From: Micrococcales bacterium
Lineage (GTDB): Bacteria; Actinomycetota; Actinomycetes; Actinomycetales; Cellulomonadaceae
Assembly: GCA_009783975.1 (NCBI GenBank)
Contig: WRCL01000012.1
Coordinates: forward strand, 1 to 13,927
Direction of reading: 5' to 3'
DNA length: 13,927 nt
The position numbers and the translations under genes were made by a program. Shown here in pieces: positions 1 to 7,498 of the stretch. Position 1 is the stretch's first letter. Every line of letters begins with the position of its first letter. The notes beneath the pieces were generated by a model that was given only the letters and a program-made list of their open reading frames with translations, made no database searches and was not told where the DNA came from.

Positions 1-92
1 ACCACCAGCGTCTCCCGACCAGAACGTGCACCGTCACGCACGGTCGCGGCAAAGTCCGGCGACCGGCGCATCCGGTGCCTCGAGGGAAGCAC
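1..92 (-). CDS. rnpA: Ribonuclease P protein component, 5' end only (partial)
   Basis: The minus strand read from the GTG at 92-90 gives about 30 residues beginning MLPSRHRMRRSPDF, with AATVRDGARSGRETLVV following. This is the typical N-terminus of the RNase P protein subunit, which binds the RNase P RNA and helps mature the 5' ends of tRNAs. It begins 8 bases after the rpmH stop on the same strand, the conserved rpmH-rnpA order next to bacterial origins. The gene leaves the window at base 1, so most of the protein is not visible. No strong ribosome binding site lies in the short gap, so translational coupling to rpmH is likely (inference). Confidence 0.88.
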   Translation of the reverse strand, partial: MLPSRHRMRRSPDFAATVRDGARSGRETLV

Positions 93-100
93 CCGGCCGG

Positions 101-238
101 TCAGGCAGAGAGCTCTTCGCGGCCCTTGCGGCGCCGTGCCGCGAGGATGGCGCGCCCCGCGCGGGTGCGCATCCGCAGGCGGAAGCCGTGGGTCTTGGCC
201 CGGCGGCGGGTGTTGGGCTGGAACGTGCGCTTGGTCAC
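101..238 (-). CDS. rpmH: 50S ribosomal protein L34
   Basis: This 45-residue, strongly basic protein begins [19 protein letters not shown] and continues with [20 protein letters not shown], the L34 signature through nearly its whole length. L34 is a small protein of the large ribosomal subunit. I chose the GTG at 238-236 because it gives the canonical start of the family and has a GGAG five bases upstream on the minus strand. The longer in-frame ATG at 298 adds 20 residues unlike L34. The gene heads the leftward rpmH-rnpA operon, divergent from dnaA, and a good promoter lies at 387-415. Confidence 0.96.
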   Translation of the reverse strand: MTKRTFQPNTRRRAKTHGFRLRMRTRAGRAILAARRRKGREELSA

Positions 239-386
239 GGCTACTCCATCGACGAAGGGCCGCGCACCAGCGCAACCACGGTCTGGACACCTTCGCAACG
301 AACCCGGACACCCAACAGACCATCACGGGCCGGCTGGGTGCGGCGACTTGGCGCGCCGACAGCTGTTCGCAAACTCAGGCTGCCCA

Positions 387-415
387 ACGCTACGCGACAC
401 GCCGGGGAGGGTCAA
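387..415 (-). promoter_or_regulatory. Probable rpmH-rnpA promoter
   Basis: On the minus strand there is TTGACC (415-410), then a 17-base spacer, then TAGCGT (392-387). This is a near-ideal sigma-70/HrdB-like arrangement for a high-GC actinobacterium. Transcription would start near base 380, giving rpmH a leader of roughly 140 bases. The assignment is by pattern only. Confidence 0.6.
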
Positions 416-468
416 ATACACCAGCGGTCACCGCCGGTGGTCCTGCACACATGGGACCATCGACCAGT

Positions 469-497
469 AGGTTTTTCCTGCCTGGGCGCACTACGAT
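469..497 (+). promoter_or_regulatory. Possible dnaA promoter
   Basis: TACGAT at 492-497 fits the TANNNT -10 pattern and lies 165 bases before the dnaA start. The -35 position (about 469-474, AGGTTT) is poor, so only the -10 has real support. The DnaA boxes at 538-546 and 615-623 would sit in the leader downstream, which would suit autoregulation. Confidence 0.3.
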
Positions 498-537
498 CGC
501 CGGTACCTCACCACCGGGGCCTCGCTGTCGTCTTCGC

Positions 538-546
538 TGTGGACAG
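538..546 (-). promoter_or_regulatory. DnaA box upstream of dnaA (CTGTCCACA)
   Basis: The plus strand reads TGTGGACAG, the reverse complement of CTGTCCACA. This is one base from the actinobacterial DnaA-box consensus TTGTCCACA. It lies in the dnaA leader about 115 bases before the start codon. Confidence 0.5.
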
Positions 547-614
547 CTCAGCCAGACCACCGCAACGACCCGGTGTCTGTCGAGGTCAGCCCCGTGTTCC
601 GGGCGACGCACAGA

Positions 615-635
615 TGTGGACAACTGTGTGGACGA
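615..635 (-). promoter_or_regulatory. Perfect DnaA box plus a weaker one before dnaA
   Basis: TGTGGACAA at 615-623 is the exact reverse complement of TTGTCCACA. TGTGGACGA at 627-635 is a one-mismatch copy with the same orientation, 12 bases further on. They end 26 bases before the dnaA start, where bound DnaA could repress or modulate its own gene. Autoregulation through such boxes is known for dnaA in many bacteria; here it is inferred from position. Confidence 0.65.
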
Positions 636-661
636 CCCAGCGTCACCGAATCGAGGGACCA

Positions 662-2068
662 GTGCCGTACACCGACATCGCTGACGCCTGGCAGCAGACC
701 ACCCAGCGGCTGGCGGACGACCCGAACATCACGGCGCGTGACCTGGCCTTCGTCCGCCTGGCCCAGCCTTTGGGAGTCGTGGAGCAGACGATGCTCGTGG
801 CTGTCGGCAATGATTTCACCAAGGACGTCGTCGAGACACGGATACGTGACGCGGTCGTCGCAGCGTTGTCGGTGACGTTGGGGCACGAGGCCCGTATCGC
901 TGTCACCGTCGACCCGACCCTTGCCGAGACCCCGGCGGCCGAGGCGCCTGGTGACCCCGAGCCGCCGCCGGACACCGCGAGGCACCCGGTGCCGTTGGTC
1001 GTCACCGGCGACGCCGACCGGTCCGGCCCGGTCGAACCGACCCGGCTGCACCCGAAGTACCAGTTCGACACGTTCGTCATCGGCGCGTCCAACCGGTTCG
1101 CCTACGCCGCGGCCGTCGCCGTCGCCGAGGCCCCGGCCAACGCCTACAACCCGCTGTTCATCTACGGCGGCTCAGGTCTGGGCAAGACGCACCTGTTGCA
1201 CGCGATCGGCCACTACGCCCAGCACCTGTACCCGGGGATCGCCGTGCGCTACGTGAACTCTGAGGAGTTCACCAACGACTTCATCAACTCGATCTCCGAG
1301 GGCAAGGCCGGGGCGTTCCAGCGCCGTTACCGCGACACCGACATCCTTCTCGTCGACGACATCCAGTTCTTGCAGGGCAAAGAGCAGACGATGGAGGAGT
1401 TCTTCCACACGTTCAACGCCCTGCACAACACGAACAAGCAGGTCGTGCTCACCTCCGACGTCCCGCCCAAACGCCTCAACGGCTTCGAGGACCGGATGCG
1501 CTCACGGTTCGAGATGGGGCTGCTCACCGATGTGCAGCCCCCTGACCTGGAGACACGTATCGCGATCTTGCGCAAGAAGGCGGCGGCCGAAGACCTCGAC
1601 GCTCCCGACGAGGTGCTCAGCTACATCGCGAGCCGGATCTCGTCGAACATCCGCGAGCTCGAAGGGGCGCTCATCCGCGTCACCGCGTTCGCGAACCTCA
1701 ACCGTCAGCAGGTCGACCGCTTCCTGGCCGAACGGGTGCTGCGCGACCTCATCACCGACGACGAGACCGTCATCACACCCACGACGGTCATCGGGCAGAC
1801 CGCCTCGTACTTCGGGCTGAACATCGACGACCTGTGCGGGACCTCACGTTCGCGCACCCTGGTCACCGCACGGCAGATCGCGATGTACCTGTGCCGCGAG
1901 CTGACCGACCTGTCGCTGCCGAACATCGGCAAGGCGTTCGGCGGACGCGACCACACGACCGTCCTGCACGCGTACCGCAAGATCCAGTCGCAGATGGCCG
2001 AGAAACGCTCGACCTACAACCAGGTCACCGAGCTGACGAACCGCATCAAGCAGACGAGCCGCGGATGA
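662..2068 (+). CDS. dnaA: Chromosomal replication initiator protein DnaA
   Basis: DnaA binds DnaA boxes at oriC, opens the duplex and recruits the helicase. From the GTG at 662 the protein has 468 residues, normal for the family. A short N-terminal domain I (about 1-85) is followed by an acidic/proline-rich linker (about 85-125). The AAA+ ATPase has Walker A GGSGLGKT at 169-176 and Walker B LLVDD at 229-233. C-terminal domain IV carries the DNA-binding DHTTV motif at 430-434. I chose GTG 662 because GAGG (653-656) sits five bases upstream and the protein then starts VPYTDIADAW, like other DnaA N-termini. The open frame extends back to base 26, but that stretch crosses DnaA boxes and rpmH and is not DnaA-like. 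An ATG at 614 lies inside a DnaA box and is unlikely. Confidence 0.97.
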   Translation: MPYTDIADAWQQTTQRLADDPNITARDLAFVRLAQPLGVVEQTMLVAVGNDFTKDVVETRIRDAVVAALSVTLGHEARIAVTVDPTLAETPAAEAPGDPEPPPDTARHPVPLVVTGDADRSGPVEPTRLHPKYQFDTFVIGASNRFAYAAAVAVAEAPANAYNPLFIYGGSGLGKTHLLHAIGHYAQHLYPGIAVRYVNSEEFTNDFINSISEGKAGAFQRRYRDTDILLVDDIQFLQGKEQTMEEFFHTFNALHNTNKQVVLTSDVPPKRLNGFEDRMRSRFEMGLLTDVQPPDLETRIAILRKKAAAEDLDAPDEVLSYIASRISSNIRELEGALIRVTAFANLNRQQVDRFLAERVLRDLITDDETVITPTTVIGQTASYFGLNIDDLCGTSRSRTLVTARQIAMYLCRELTDLSLPNIGKAFGGRDHTTVLHAYRKIQSQMAEKRSTYNQVTELTNRIKQTSRG

Positions 2069-2300
2069 ACCACGGCTGCCCACACATGTGGACAAAGCTG
2101 TGGACAGCGGTGGACGACAACGCCCCAGGTGTGGAACAACACCGGGTCAGCGGTGGACAGTTGTGGTATTCGTCCGTTTCGTCCACTGCCGCGCCGCTGC
2201 GTCCACCGCGCCAACCACGTTCTGTCCACAGGGCCGGCGACGCCCTGACGTGCACCAACGTCAGCTGTCCACATGATCCACAGACCCGACGACGACGACG
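2069..2300. other. oriC: Probable chromosomal origin of replication (oriC)
   Basis: The dnaA-dnaN gap is non-coding and full of DnaA-box-like 9-mers. Minus orientation: 2087-2095 (perfect TTGTCCACA), 2099-2107 (CTGTCCACA), 2109-2117 (TCGTCCACC), 2130-2138 (TGTTCCACA), 2152-2160 (CTGTCCACC). Plus orientation: 2179-2187 (TCGTCCACT), 2199-2207 (GCGTCCACC), 2222-2230 and 2265-2273 (both CTGTCCACA), 2274-2282 (TGATCCACA). All boxes left of about 2165 face one way and all right of it face the other, so they converge on 2161-2180, the least GC-rich part (TTGTGGTATTCG). Location between dnaA and dnaN is the standard site of actinobacterial oriC. I see no long AT-rich unwinding element. The remaining gap, 2301-2435, holds only the dnaN leader. 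Confidence 0.85.
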
Positions 2301-2372
2301 GAACCAGATCACGATGAAGAAGCCCACACACCGTCGTGACGCCCAGCGGTCTGGCGGCCGTACGCCCATATG

Positions 2373-2402
2373 TTCCGGTCGAACCGCACAGTCGCGTAGT
2401 GT
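2373..2402 (+). promoter_or_regulatory. Possible dnaN promoter
   Basis: TAGTGT at 2397-2402 fits a -10 element. TTCCGG at 2373-2378 is a weak -35 with an 18-base spacer. A transcript would start near 2409 and give a leader of about 27 bases before the dnaN ATG. Confidence 0.35.
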
Positions 2403-2435
2403 TCGCCCCAGACTGTGACCAATGAGAGGTGTGGT

Positions 2436-3566
2436 ATGAAGTTCCGGGTAGAGCGTGACGTCCTGGCTGACGCGGTGACGTGGACAGCACGGAGCCTGCC
2501 GACCCGGCCGCCGGTCCCTGTGCTTGCCGGGGTGCGGCTGGAAGCCGAAGCTGACGGGTCGTTGCACCTGTCGAGCTTTGACTACGAGGTCTCGGCCCGC
2601 GCGAGCGTCGCGGCCGAGGTTGGTGACCCAGGTGTCGTCCTCGTCTCAGGCCGGCTCCTGGCAGAGATCTGCCGGTCGTTGCCCGACCAGCCCGTCGACC
2701 TGGTGACCGACGGGACGAAAGTGACCTTGACCTGCGGCACGAGCCGGTTCTCGCTGTTGACGATGCCAGTCGAGGAGTACCCGAACCTGCCGGCGATGCC
2801 CGGCCCGACCGGGACCGTCGACGGAGCCGTGCTCACGCACGCCGTCGCGCAGGTGACGATCGCCGCGTCCCGTGACGACACGTTGCCGCTGCTCACCGGG
2901 GTGCGGGTGGAGATGGACGGCGAAAGGCTCACGTTGCTCGCCACTGACCGGTACCGGTTGGCGTTGCGCGAGCTTGTGTGGCGCCCGGTCTCGCCGTCGG
3001 TGTCCCAGGTCGCGCTCGTCCGTGCCCGGACCCTCACCGACGTGGCAAAAACCCTGGGTTCTGGCGGGGACGTCACCGTCGCACTGTCAGAATCAGGTGG
3101 GGTCGACCTCATCGGGTTCGAGGTCGGTGGGCGCCGCACGACGAGCCTGCTCGTCGACGGCGACTACCCCGAGGTGCGCCGGCTGTTCCCCGACGAGGTG
3201 TCGATCCACGCGGTCGTCGAACGCCAGAGCCTTGTCGACGCGACCAAACGCGTGGCGCTGGTCGCCGAACGCAACACCCCCGTGCGGTTGTCGTTCTGCG
3301 AGGGGCAGGTCCAGCTCGACGCCGGACAAGGTGACGACGCGCAGGCCTCGGAGGTCATCGAGGCGACCCTCGTCGGTGACGACATCTCCGTGGCGTTCAA
3401 CCCCGGCTACCTGCTCGACGGGCTCGGCGCGATCGACACCACGTTCGTCCGCCTCGCGTTCACCCACCCGACCAAACCTGTGGAGTTCACCGGCCAGCCC
3501 GAGGCCGACGGTGAGGCTGTGACCGACTACCGGTACTTGTTGGTCCCGATCCGCTTCGCCGGCTGA
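2436..3566 (+). CDS. dnaN: DNA polymerase III beta subunit (sliding clamp)
   Basis: The 376-residue product has the length of the beta clamp, a ring-shaped homodimer that tethers DNA polymerase III to DNA. It begins MKFRVERDVLADAVTWTARS and shows the three repeated clamp domains (about 1-120, 125-245 and 248-376). Clamp features include LLTGVRVEMDG, LLATDRYRLA and DGDYPEVRRLFP in the middle and YLLVPIR near the C-terminus. I chose ATG 2436 because GAGAGG (2424-2429) lies six bases upstream and it gives the canonical N-terminus; the in-frame GTG at 2415 adds seven residues without support. It lies between oriC and recF in the standard order. Confidence 0.97.
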   Translation: MKFRVERDVLADAVTWTARSLPTRPPVPVLAGVRLEAEADGSLHLSSFDYEVSARASVAAEVGDPGVVLVSGRLLAEICRSLPDQPVDLVTDGTKVTLTCGTSRFSLLTMPVEEYPNLPAMPGPTGTVDGAVLTHAVAQVTIAASRDDTLPLLTGVRVEMDGERLTLLATDRYRLALRELVWRPVSPSVSQVALVRARTLTDVAKTLGSGGDVTVALSESGGVDLIGFEVGGRRTTSLLVDGDYPEVRRLFPDEVSIHAVVERQSLVDATKRVALVAERNTPVRLSFCEGQVQLDAGQGDDAQASEVIEATLVGDDISVAFNPGYLLDGLGAIDTTFVRLAFTHPTKPVEFTGQPEADGEAVTDYRYLLVPIRFAG

Positions 3567-3592
3567 CGCACCCGGCGCTGTCGTGGGCAGAT

Positions 3593-3604
3593 AGCCTAGG
3601 CAGG
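3593..3604 (+). promoter_or_regulatory. Possible -10 element giving a leaderless recF transcript
   Basis: TAGCCT at 3593-3598 matches TANNNT and ends five bases before the recF GTG at 3604, so transcription would start at or next to the start codon. No clear ribosome binding site exists in the 37-base dnaN-recF gap. Leaderless starts of this shape are common in actinobacteria. There is no convincing -35. Confidence 0.4.
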
Positions 3605-4770
3605 TGCATGTCGCCCAGGTCTACCTCGTGGACTTCCGCAGCTATGAGCAGGTCGACGTCACATTCGAACCGGGCGTCAACGCGCTGGTCGGTCCCAACG
3701 GGCAGGGCAAGACCAACCTCGTCGAAGCCGTGGGGTACCTCGCGACGCTCGGGTCGCACCGCGTCGGCTCAGACGCACCGCTGGTCCGCGACGGCGCGCG
3801 GCGGGCTGTTGTGCGGGCGCAGGTCGCCAAAGGCGAACGGGTCGCGACCCTTGAGGTCGAGATCACACCGGGCAAGGCGAACCGCGCCCGGATCAACCGT
3901 GGGTCGCCGGTGCGCGCCCGGGAGGTTGTCGGGCTGCTGCGACAGGTGCTGTTCGCCCCAGAAGACCTCGCCCTGGTCAAAGGTGACCCTGACGGGCGGC
4001 GACGGTTCTGCGACCAGCTGCTCGTCCAGCGGACCCCGCGCCTGGCAGGGGTGCTGTCAGATCTCGAACGGGTGCTGCGCCAACGCTCAGCGCTGCTGAA
4101 GTCCGCCGGGGCGGCCCGCCGCGGGCAGGCCGGCGGCGGCGACCTGCGCACCCTGGACGTGTGGGACGCCAAGGCTGCGCAGGTCGGCGCGCAGATCGTC
4201 GTCGCGCGACGGGACCTGGTCGCCGCGTTGCGGCCGCATGTTGTCTCCGCCTACGAACAGGTGAGCGCGGGTCGCGCGGACGTGCAGGTCACCTACCGGT
4301 CGTCGATCGATGTCACAGCTGATGGACCAGCCCCGTCCGACGACGATGATGTCGGCCTGGTCGAAGCCCAGCTGCTCGCGGCCATGGCTGCGTTGCGCAG
4401 CAAAGAGGTCGAACGCGGGGTGAGCCTCGTCGGCCCGCACCGCGACGACGTGGTGTTGGGCCTTGCAGGCCTCCCGGCCAAGGGTTACGCGAGCCACGGC
4501 GAGTCGTGGTCGTTGGCCCTGGCGTTGCGCCTGGCGTCATGGCGGCTGCTCGCAGAGGACCCGTTGACCACCGGCGACGACACCGAACCGGTGCTGCTGC
4601 TCGACGACGTGTTCGCCGAGCTTGACGCGCGGCGCCGTGACCGCCTCGCGGGCCTGGTCGCCGACGCCGGGCAGGTGATCGTCACCGCAGCCGTGCCCCA
4701 AGACGTGCCCGAGGCCCTCACCGGGGCGAGGTTCGACGTCATGGACGGTGAGGTCAACCGTGTCTGGTGA
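3604..4770 (+). CDS. recF: DNA replication and repair protein RecF
   Basis: RecF is an SMC/ABC-like ATPase that, with RecO and RecR, loads RecA at single-strand gaps. The 388-residue protein starts [19 protein letters not shown]. It has Walker [10 protein letters not shown] at 30-38, the ABC signature region [16 protein letters not shown] at 297-312, and Walker B with the D-loop [12 protein letters not shown] at 330-341. Order, spacing and length are all family-typical. The GTG at 3604 is the first start that gives the conserved N-terminus. It has no clear Shine-Dalgarno sequence, which fits a leaderless transcript. The end overlaps dciA by 11 bases, so the two are probably translationally coupled. 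Confidence 0.96.
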   Translation: MHVAQVYLVDFRSYEQVDVTFEPGVNALVGPNGQGKTNLVEAVGYLATLGSHRVGSDAPLVRDGARRAVVRAQVAKGERVATLEVEITPGKANRARINRGSPVRAREVVGLLRQVLFAPEDLALVKGDPDGRRRFCDQLLVQRTPRLAGVLSDLERVLRQRSALLKSAGAARRGQAGGGDLRTLDVWDAKAAQVGAQIVVARRDLVAALRPHVVSAYEQVSAGRADVQVTYRSSIDVTADGPAPSDDDDVGLVEAQLLAAMAALRSKEVERGVSLVGPHRDDVVLGLAGLPAKGYASHGESWSLALALRLASWRLLAEDPLTTGDDTEPVLLLDDVFAELDARRRDRLAGLVADAGQVIVTAAVPQDVPEALTGARFDVMDGEVNRVW

Positions 4771-5308
4771 CCGCCCCGCAGACCGCCCGCAGGCCGGCGA
4801 ACCCCACCCGTCTGACGAGCGCAGGACCGCCCCCGAGCAGGTCGCCCGCACAGCGCTGGCCCGTGCCCGTCGCGCCGCCCGCGCCAAAGGGCTGCGGCCA
4901 GGTGCCCCGGGCCCGGCCGCGCAGACCCGCGCCGGGGCCGCAGGACCTGACGCGCGTGACCCCCAGCTCGTCGGGGTCACAGCCAAAGCCCTTGTCGCCG
5001 ACATGGGCTGGCAAGCCGACCTCACCGCCGGGACGTTGGCTGGCAGGTGGGCGCAGGTCGTCGGCGACCAGGTCGCCGACCACTGCGAGATGGTGAGCCT
5101 GGAGGCTGGCCTGCTCACCGTCCGCGCCTCGTCCACCGCCTGGAAGACCGAGCTGAGCCTGATGACCGCCGCCTTGGTCGCCCGCTGCGACGACGAGCTC
5201 GGTCCCGGTGTCGTCGTCGAGGTCCGCGTCCTTGGCCCCGGCGGTCCCGGGTTCGGCCGCGGCCGGTTGCGCGTCCCCGGCCGCGGTCCCCGCGACACCT
5301 GGGGCTGA
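4760..5308 (+). CDS. dciA: DUF721 protein, DciA-like helicase-loading factor
   Basis: This 182-residue protein has a long, Arg/Ala/Pro-rich, probably disordered N-terminus (1-66) and a DUF721 domain (about 67-160). The domain contains [15 protein letters not shown] and the strand-rich [18 protein letters not shown]721/DciA proteins act with the replicative helicase DnaB at initiation in bacteria that lack DnaC/DnaI loaders, and the gene follows recF in most actinobacteria. I chose GTG 4760 because GGTGAGG (4747-4753) lies six bases upstream; GTG 4748 would add four residues. The gene overlaps recF by 11 bases. In relatives gyrB usually follows closely, but here about 6.7 kb intervenes. The function is inferred from the family and location. 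Confidence 0.88.
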   Translation: MSGDRPADRPQAGEPHPSDERRTAPEQVARTALARARRAARAKGLRPGAPGPAAQTRAGAAGPDARDPQLVGVTAKALVADMGWQADLTAGTLAGRWAQVVGDQVADHCEMVSLEAGLLTVRASSTAWKTELSLMTAALVARCDDELGPGVVVEVRVLGPGGPGFGRGRLRVPGRGPRDTWG

Positions 5309-5370
5309 GGCACAAACGCCGAGGGTGCGCACCAACAAGGCGCGCGTCCGCACCGCCTGACAGCACAAGG

Positions 5371-5400
5371 CTGACATGTGACAAGACCGACAACTACGGT
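5371..5400 (+). promoter_or_regulatory. Probable promoter of the lipoprotein/exporter operon
   Basis: CTGACA (5371-5376), an 18-base spacer and TACGGT (5395-5400) make a good sigma-70-type promoter. Transcription would start near 5407 and leave a leader of about 60 bases before the ATG at 5467. It is the only convincing promoter in the 158-base gap after dciA. Confidence 0.5.
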
Positions 5401-5466
5401 GCTCACACCCGCGCGAATCATGGCATGACGCAGCGGGTTCGCTGTCGCGTGGAACAGGGGTAGAAG

Positions 5467-5970
5467 ATGGCCAGACCCAAGCTCAAGCCGAAGACCACCG
5501 CGTACCAGGTGGTCGTCATGACGCTTGTGTGCCTGTCCGTCACCGCGTGCTCGCCGGCCGGTGACGACCACGGCGACTCGTTCTACGAGATGGATGGGGC
5601 GCAGGCGGAGTTCGCCAAGGTGGTCGCCGAGCTCGAGTAGCCTGACGGCTACGACCCGCCAGACAAAGACCCCAGCCTCCAGGCCAACATGAACTACTCG
5701 GTCGGGTACGGCGCGGTGAACGCGATGATGGTCTGGAACTGTGCCTGGGGCGACAAGTACCTCCACGACCTCGAGACAGACCCAGAGGCGGCGGCACACT
5801 CTCTCGACATGTACGCGTCGGTCACCGAGCGCCCAGAGTTCCGCAACTCCTACGACCCGGTGTCGATGCAGCCGTATGTGCACGAAGTGATCGAGCAGGC
5901 CCGGCTGGGCGACCCCTCCGGGATCGCCTACGACCAGCAAGTGAACTGTGGGTACATGCTGACATGGTGA
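5467..5970 (+). pseudogene. Small lipoprotein gene interrupted by an in-frame TAG
   Basis: Starting at ATG 5467, with AGGGG at 5456-5460 as ribosome binding site, the frame encodes a lipoprotein signal peptide. A basic N-terminus is followed by a hydrophobic stretch and the lipobox VTAC, with the lipidated Cys at residue 28. Codon 58 (5638-5640) is TAG. The same frame then stays open for 109 more codons (PDGYDPPDKDPS, later MMVWNCAWGDKYL) to the TGA at 5968-5970. A single change back to CAG, GAG, TTG or similar would restore a 167-residue protein. The downstream part alone has an internal ATG at 5689 but no signal peptide. The end overlaps the adaptor gene by 7 bases, so it was probably the first gene of the exporter operon. 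I do not recognise its family; Trp, Tyr and Cys in the mature part suggest a small folded extracellular domain. Confidence 0.75.
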
Positions 5971-6797
5971 ACAGGGCAGTCAGGTGCCTGGGCCTCGTGG
6001 TGGTGGGGTGTGTTCTGTCGTCATGCACTGGCGGGGCAACAGATGGCACGACAGGACCGTCGGCCGCTGCACCGGCGGTGGTCACGGTGGTTCGCGCCGA
6101 CCTCACGGCGGTGGTGGTGCTGTTCGGCCAGACAATGGCCCAACCAACGTACGTTCTTCGGGCAGGGGCGGACGGAGTCTTGGCCACGCACGCCGGGAAC
6201 GGCACCGTCGTCGCTGCTGGTCAGGTTGTTGCGCATGTCGGCGGCGCCGAGGTCATCGCTGCCACTGATGGTGTGCTCACATGGTTGGTGCCGACGGGGT
6301 CGCGTGTCCCGGCTGACCTGCCGGTAGCCAGCGTCACATATCCGGGGTTCGCGATCATGATGTCGGTGCCCGTCGAGCAGGCCTACAGGATGTACTCGGT
6401 GCCGACGACGGGGACGACGATCGTCACCGGCGGTCCAGCGGGGCTGACCTGCGACCTGATGTCTGTTGCCCCGGACCCAGCAGACCAGCGGCTCGACGGG
6501 TCGGCGCCAGTGGTGGGGTTCGTGTGCCTGTTGCCCGCGTCTGCGCAGGTTGTCGCCGGGCTGCCGGCCAAGGTGGGTGTGCAGACGGCAACGGTGAGCG
6601 ACGTGTTGGTGCTGCCGGTCGAGGCGGTCGCAGGCGTTGTCGACACCGGGATGGTGACCCGGGTGACCAAGGCCGGCCGTGAGCGGGTGCAGGTGAGGCT
6701 GGGGATCACTGATGGCCACCGGATCGAGATCGTCGACGGGCTGGTTGAAGGTGACCAGGTGCTGGCGTACGCACCTGGTCTGGACGGGGATCGGTGA
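5964..6797 (+). CDS. Lipoprotein periplasmic-adaptor-like (MFP/HlyD-type) subunit of an ABC exporter
   Basis: The 277-residue product has a signal peptide ending in lipobox LSSC with Cys21, so it should be anchored on the outer face of the membrane. The mature part resembles membrane-fusion proteins of the MacA type. Two adjacent half-lipoyl segments (about 67-85, GTVVAAGQVVAHV, and 92-115, AATDGVLTWLV) are followed by a beta-barrel and a membrane-proximal domain near the C-terminus (VLVLPVEAV, GITDGHRIEIVDGLVEGD). The long coiled-coil hairpin that separates the lipoyl halves in Gram-negative MacA is absent, as expected without an outer membrane. The ATG at 5964 overlaps the broken lipoprotein gene, and the stop overlaps the ATPase start by 4 bases (GTGA). 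The cargo is unknown. Confidence 0.8.
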   Translation: MVNRAVRCLGLVVVGCVLSSCTGGATDGTTGPSAAAPAVVTVVRADLTAVVVLFGQTMAQPTYVLRAGADGVLATHAGNGTVVAAGQVVAHVGGAEVIAATDGVLTWLVPTGSRVPADLPVASVTYPGFAIMMSVPVEQAYRMYSVPTTGTTIVTGGPAGLTCDLMSVAPDPADQRLDGSAPVVGFVCLLPASAQVVAGLPAKVGVQTATVSDVLVLPVEAVAGVVDTGMVTRVTKAGRERVQVRLGITDGHRIEIVDGLVEGDQVLAYAPGLDGDR

Positions 6798-7498
6798 GCG
6801 GTGACGGCGCGCACGTGCTGCGCGCCGACGGTCTGGGCGTCGAGGTTGCCCTGCCGGGGCGCGAGCCGTTGGTCCTTGGCCGTGGGTTGGACCTTGTCGT
6901 GCGGCCGGGGCGCTCGACTGCGGTCGTCGGACGGTCGGGGTGCGGCAAGACGACCCTGCTGGCGACCTTGGGCCTTCTGCGGCGCCCCAGCGCCGGGAGG
7001 CTGTGGGTCGCCGGGCGTGACACGACGGACATCTGCGACGCGGCCGCTGCCCGGTGGCGCAACGCCCATATCGGGTTCGTCTTCCAGGACTACTCGCTCG
7101 TGGCGCACCTGACGGTGCTCGACAACGTCATGCTCCCGCTTGACTACGGCACGGCGGTGCGTCGCCGCACCGCCCGGCAGACGGCCGGCGCACAGCTCGA
7201 CGCAGTAGGCCTTGCCGGGTTCGAACGGCGCCGGCCCGCGCAGCTGTCTGGTGGTGAGCAGCAACGCGTCGCGGTCGCACGGGCGTTGGTCCGCGGGCCG
7301 GTGCTCGTCCTGGCCGACGAACCCACTGGTGCCCTGGACGTCGAGACTGGCGACGAGGTGATGGGGCACCTGCTTGCTGCCGTGGCGCACGCAGGGGCGG
7401 CCGCTGTTGTCGTGACCCACGACCACGCGCTCGCCGCGAGGACCGACGAGGTGCTCGAGCTGGCAGCAGGCGTCCTGCAGGCGTGGGAGCCGCGATGA
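6794..7498 (+). CDS. ABC transporter ATP-binding protein (MacB/LolD type)
   Basis: This 234-residue nucleotide-binding subunit is of the family that drives MacB/LolD/FtsE-like mechanotransmission transporters. All catalytic motifs are present: Walker [10 protein letters not shown] at 46-54, Q-loop Gln98 in FVFQDYSLV, signature LSGGE at 151-155, Walker B VLVLADE at 170-176 followed by PTGALD, and switch His209 in VVVTHDHA. The PTGALD sequence and short length are typical of this subfamily. The GTG start overlaps the adaptor stop (GTGA) and its TGA overlaps the permease ATG (ATGA), so adaptor, ATPase and permease are translationally coupled and form one complex. Confidence 0.93.
   Translation: MSGDGAHVLRADGLGVEVALPGREPLVLGRGLDLVVRPGRSTAVVGRSGCGKTTLLATLGLLRRPSAGRLWVAGRDTTDICDAAAARWRNAHIGFVFQDYSLVAHLTVLDNVMLPLDYGTAVRRRTARQTAGAQLDAVGLAGFERRRPAQLSGGEQQRVAVARALVRGPVLVLADEPTGALDVETGDEVMGHLLAAVAHAGAAAVVVTHDHALAARTDEVLELAAGVLQAWEPR

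Noticed and set aside
26..661. Upstream extension of the dnaA reading frame to base 26 (680 residues)
   Set aside because: It crosses rpmH and the DnaA boxes, is not DnaA-like and has no start signal; GTG 662 has a good ribosome binding site and the right N-terminus.
4537..5940. Minus-strand open frame of 467 codons across recF/dciA and the broken lipoprotein
   Set aside because: It is antisense to clearly recognised genes, low-complexity His/Val/Arg-rich, and a typical GC-rich shadow frame.
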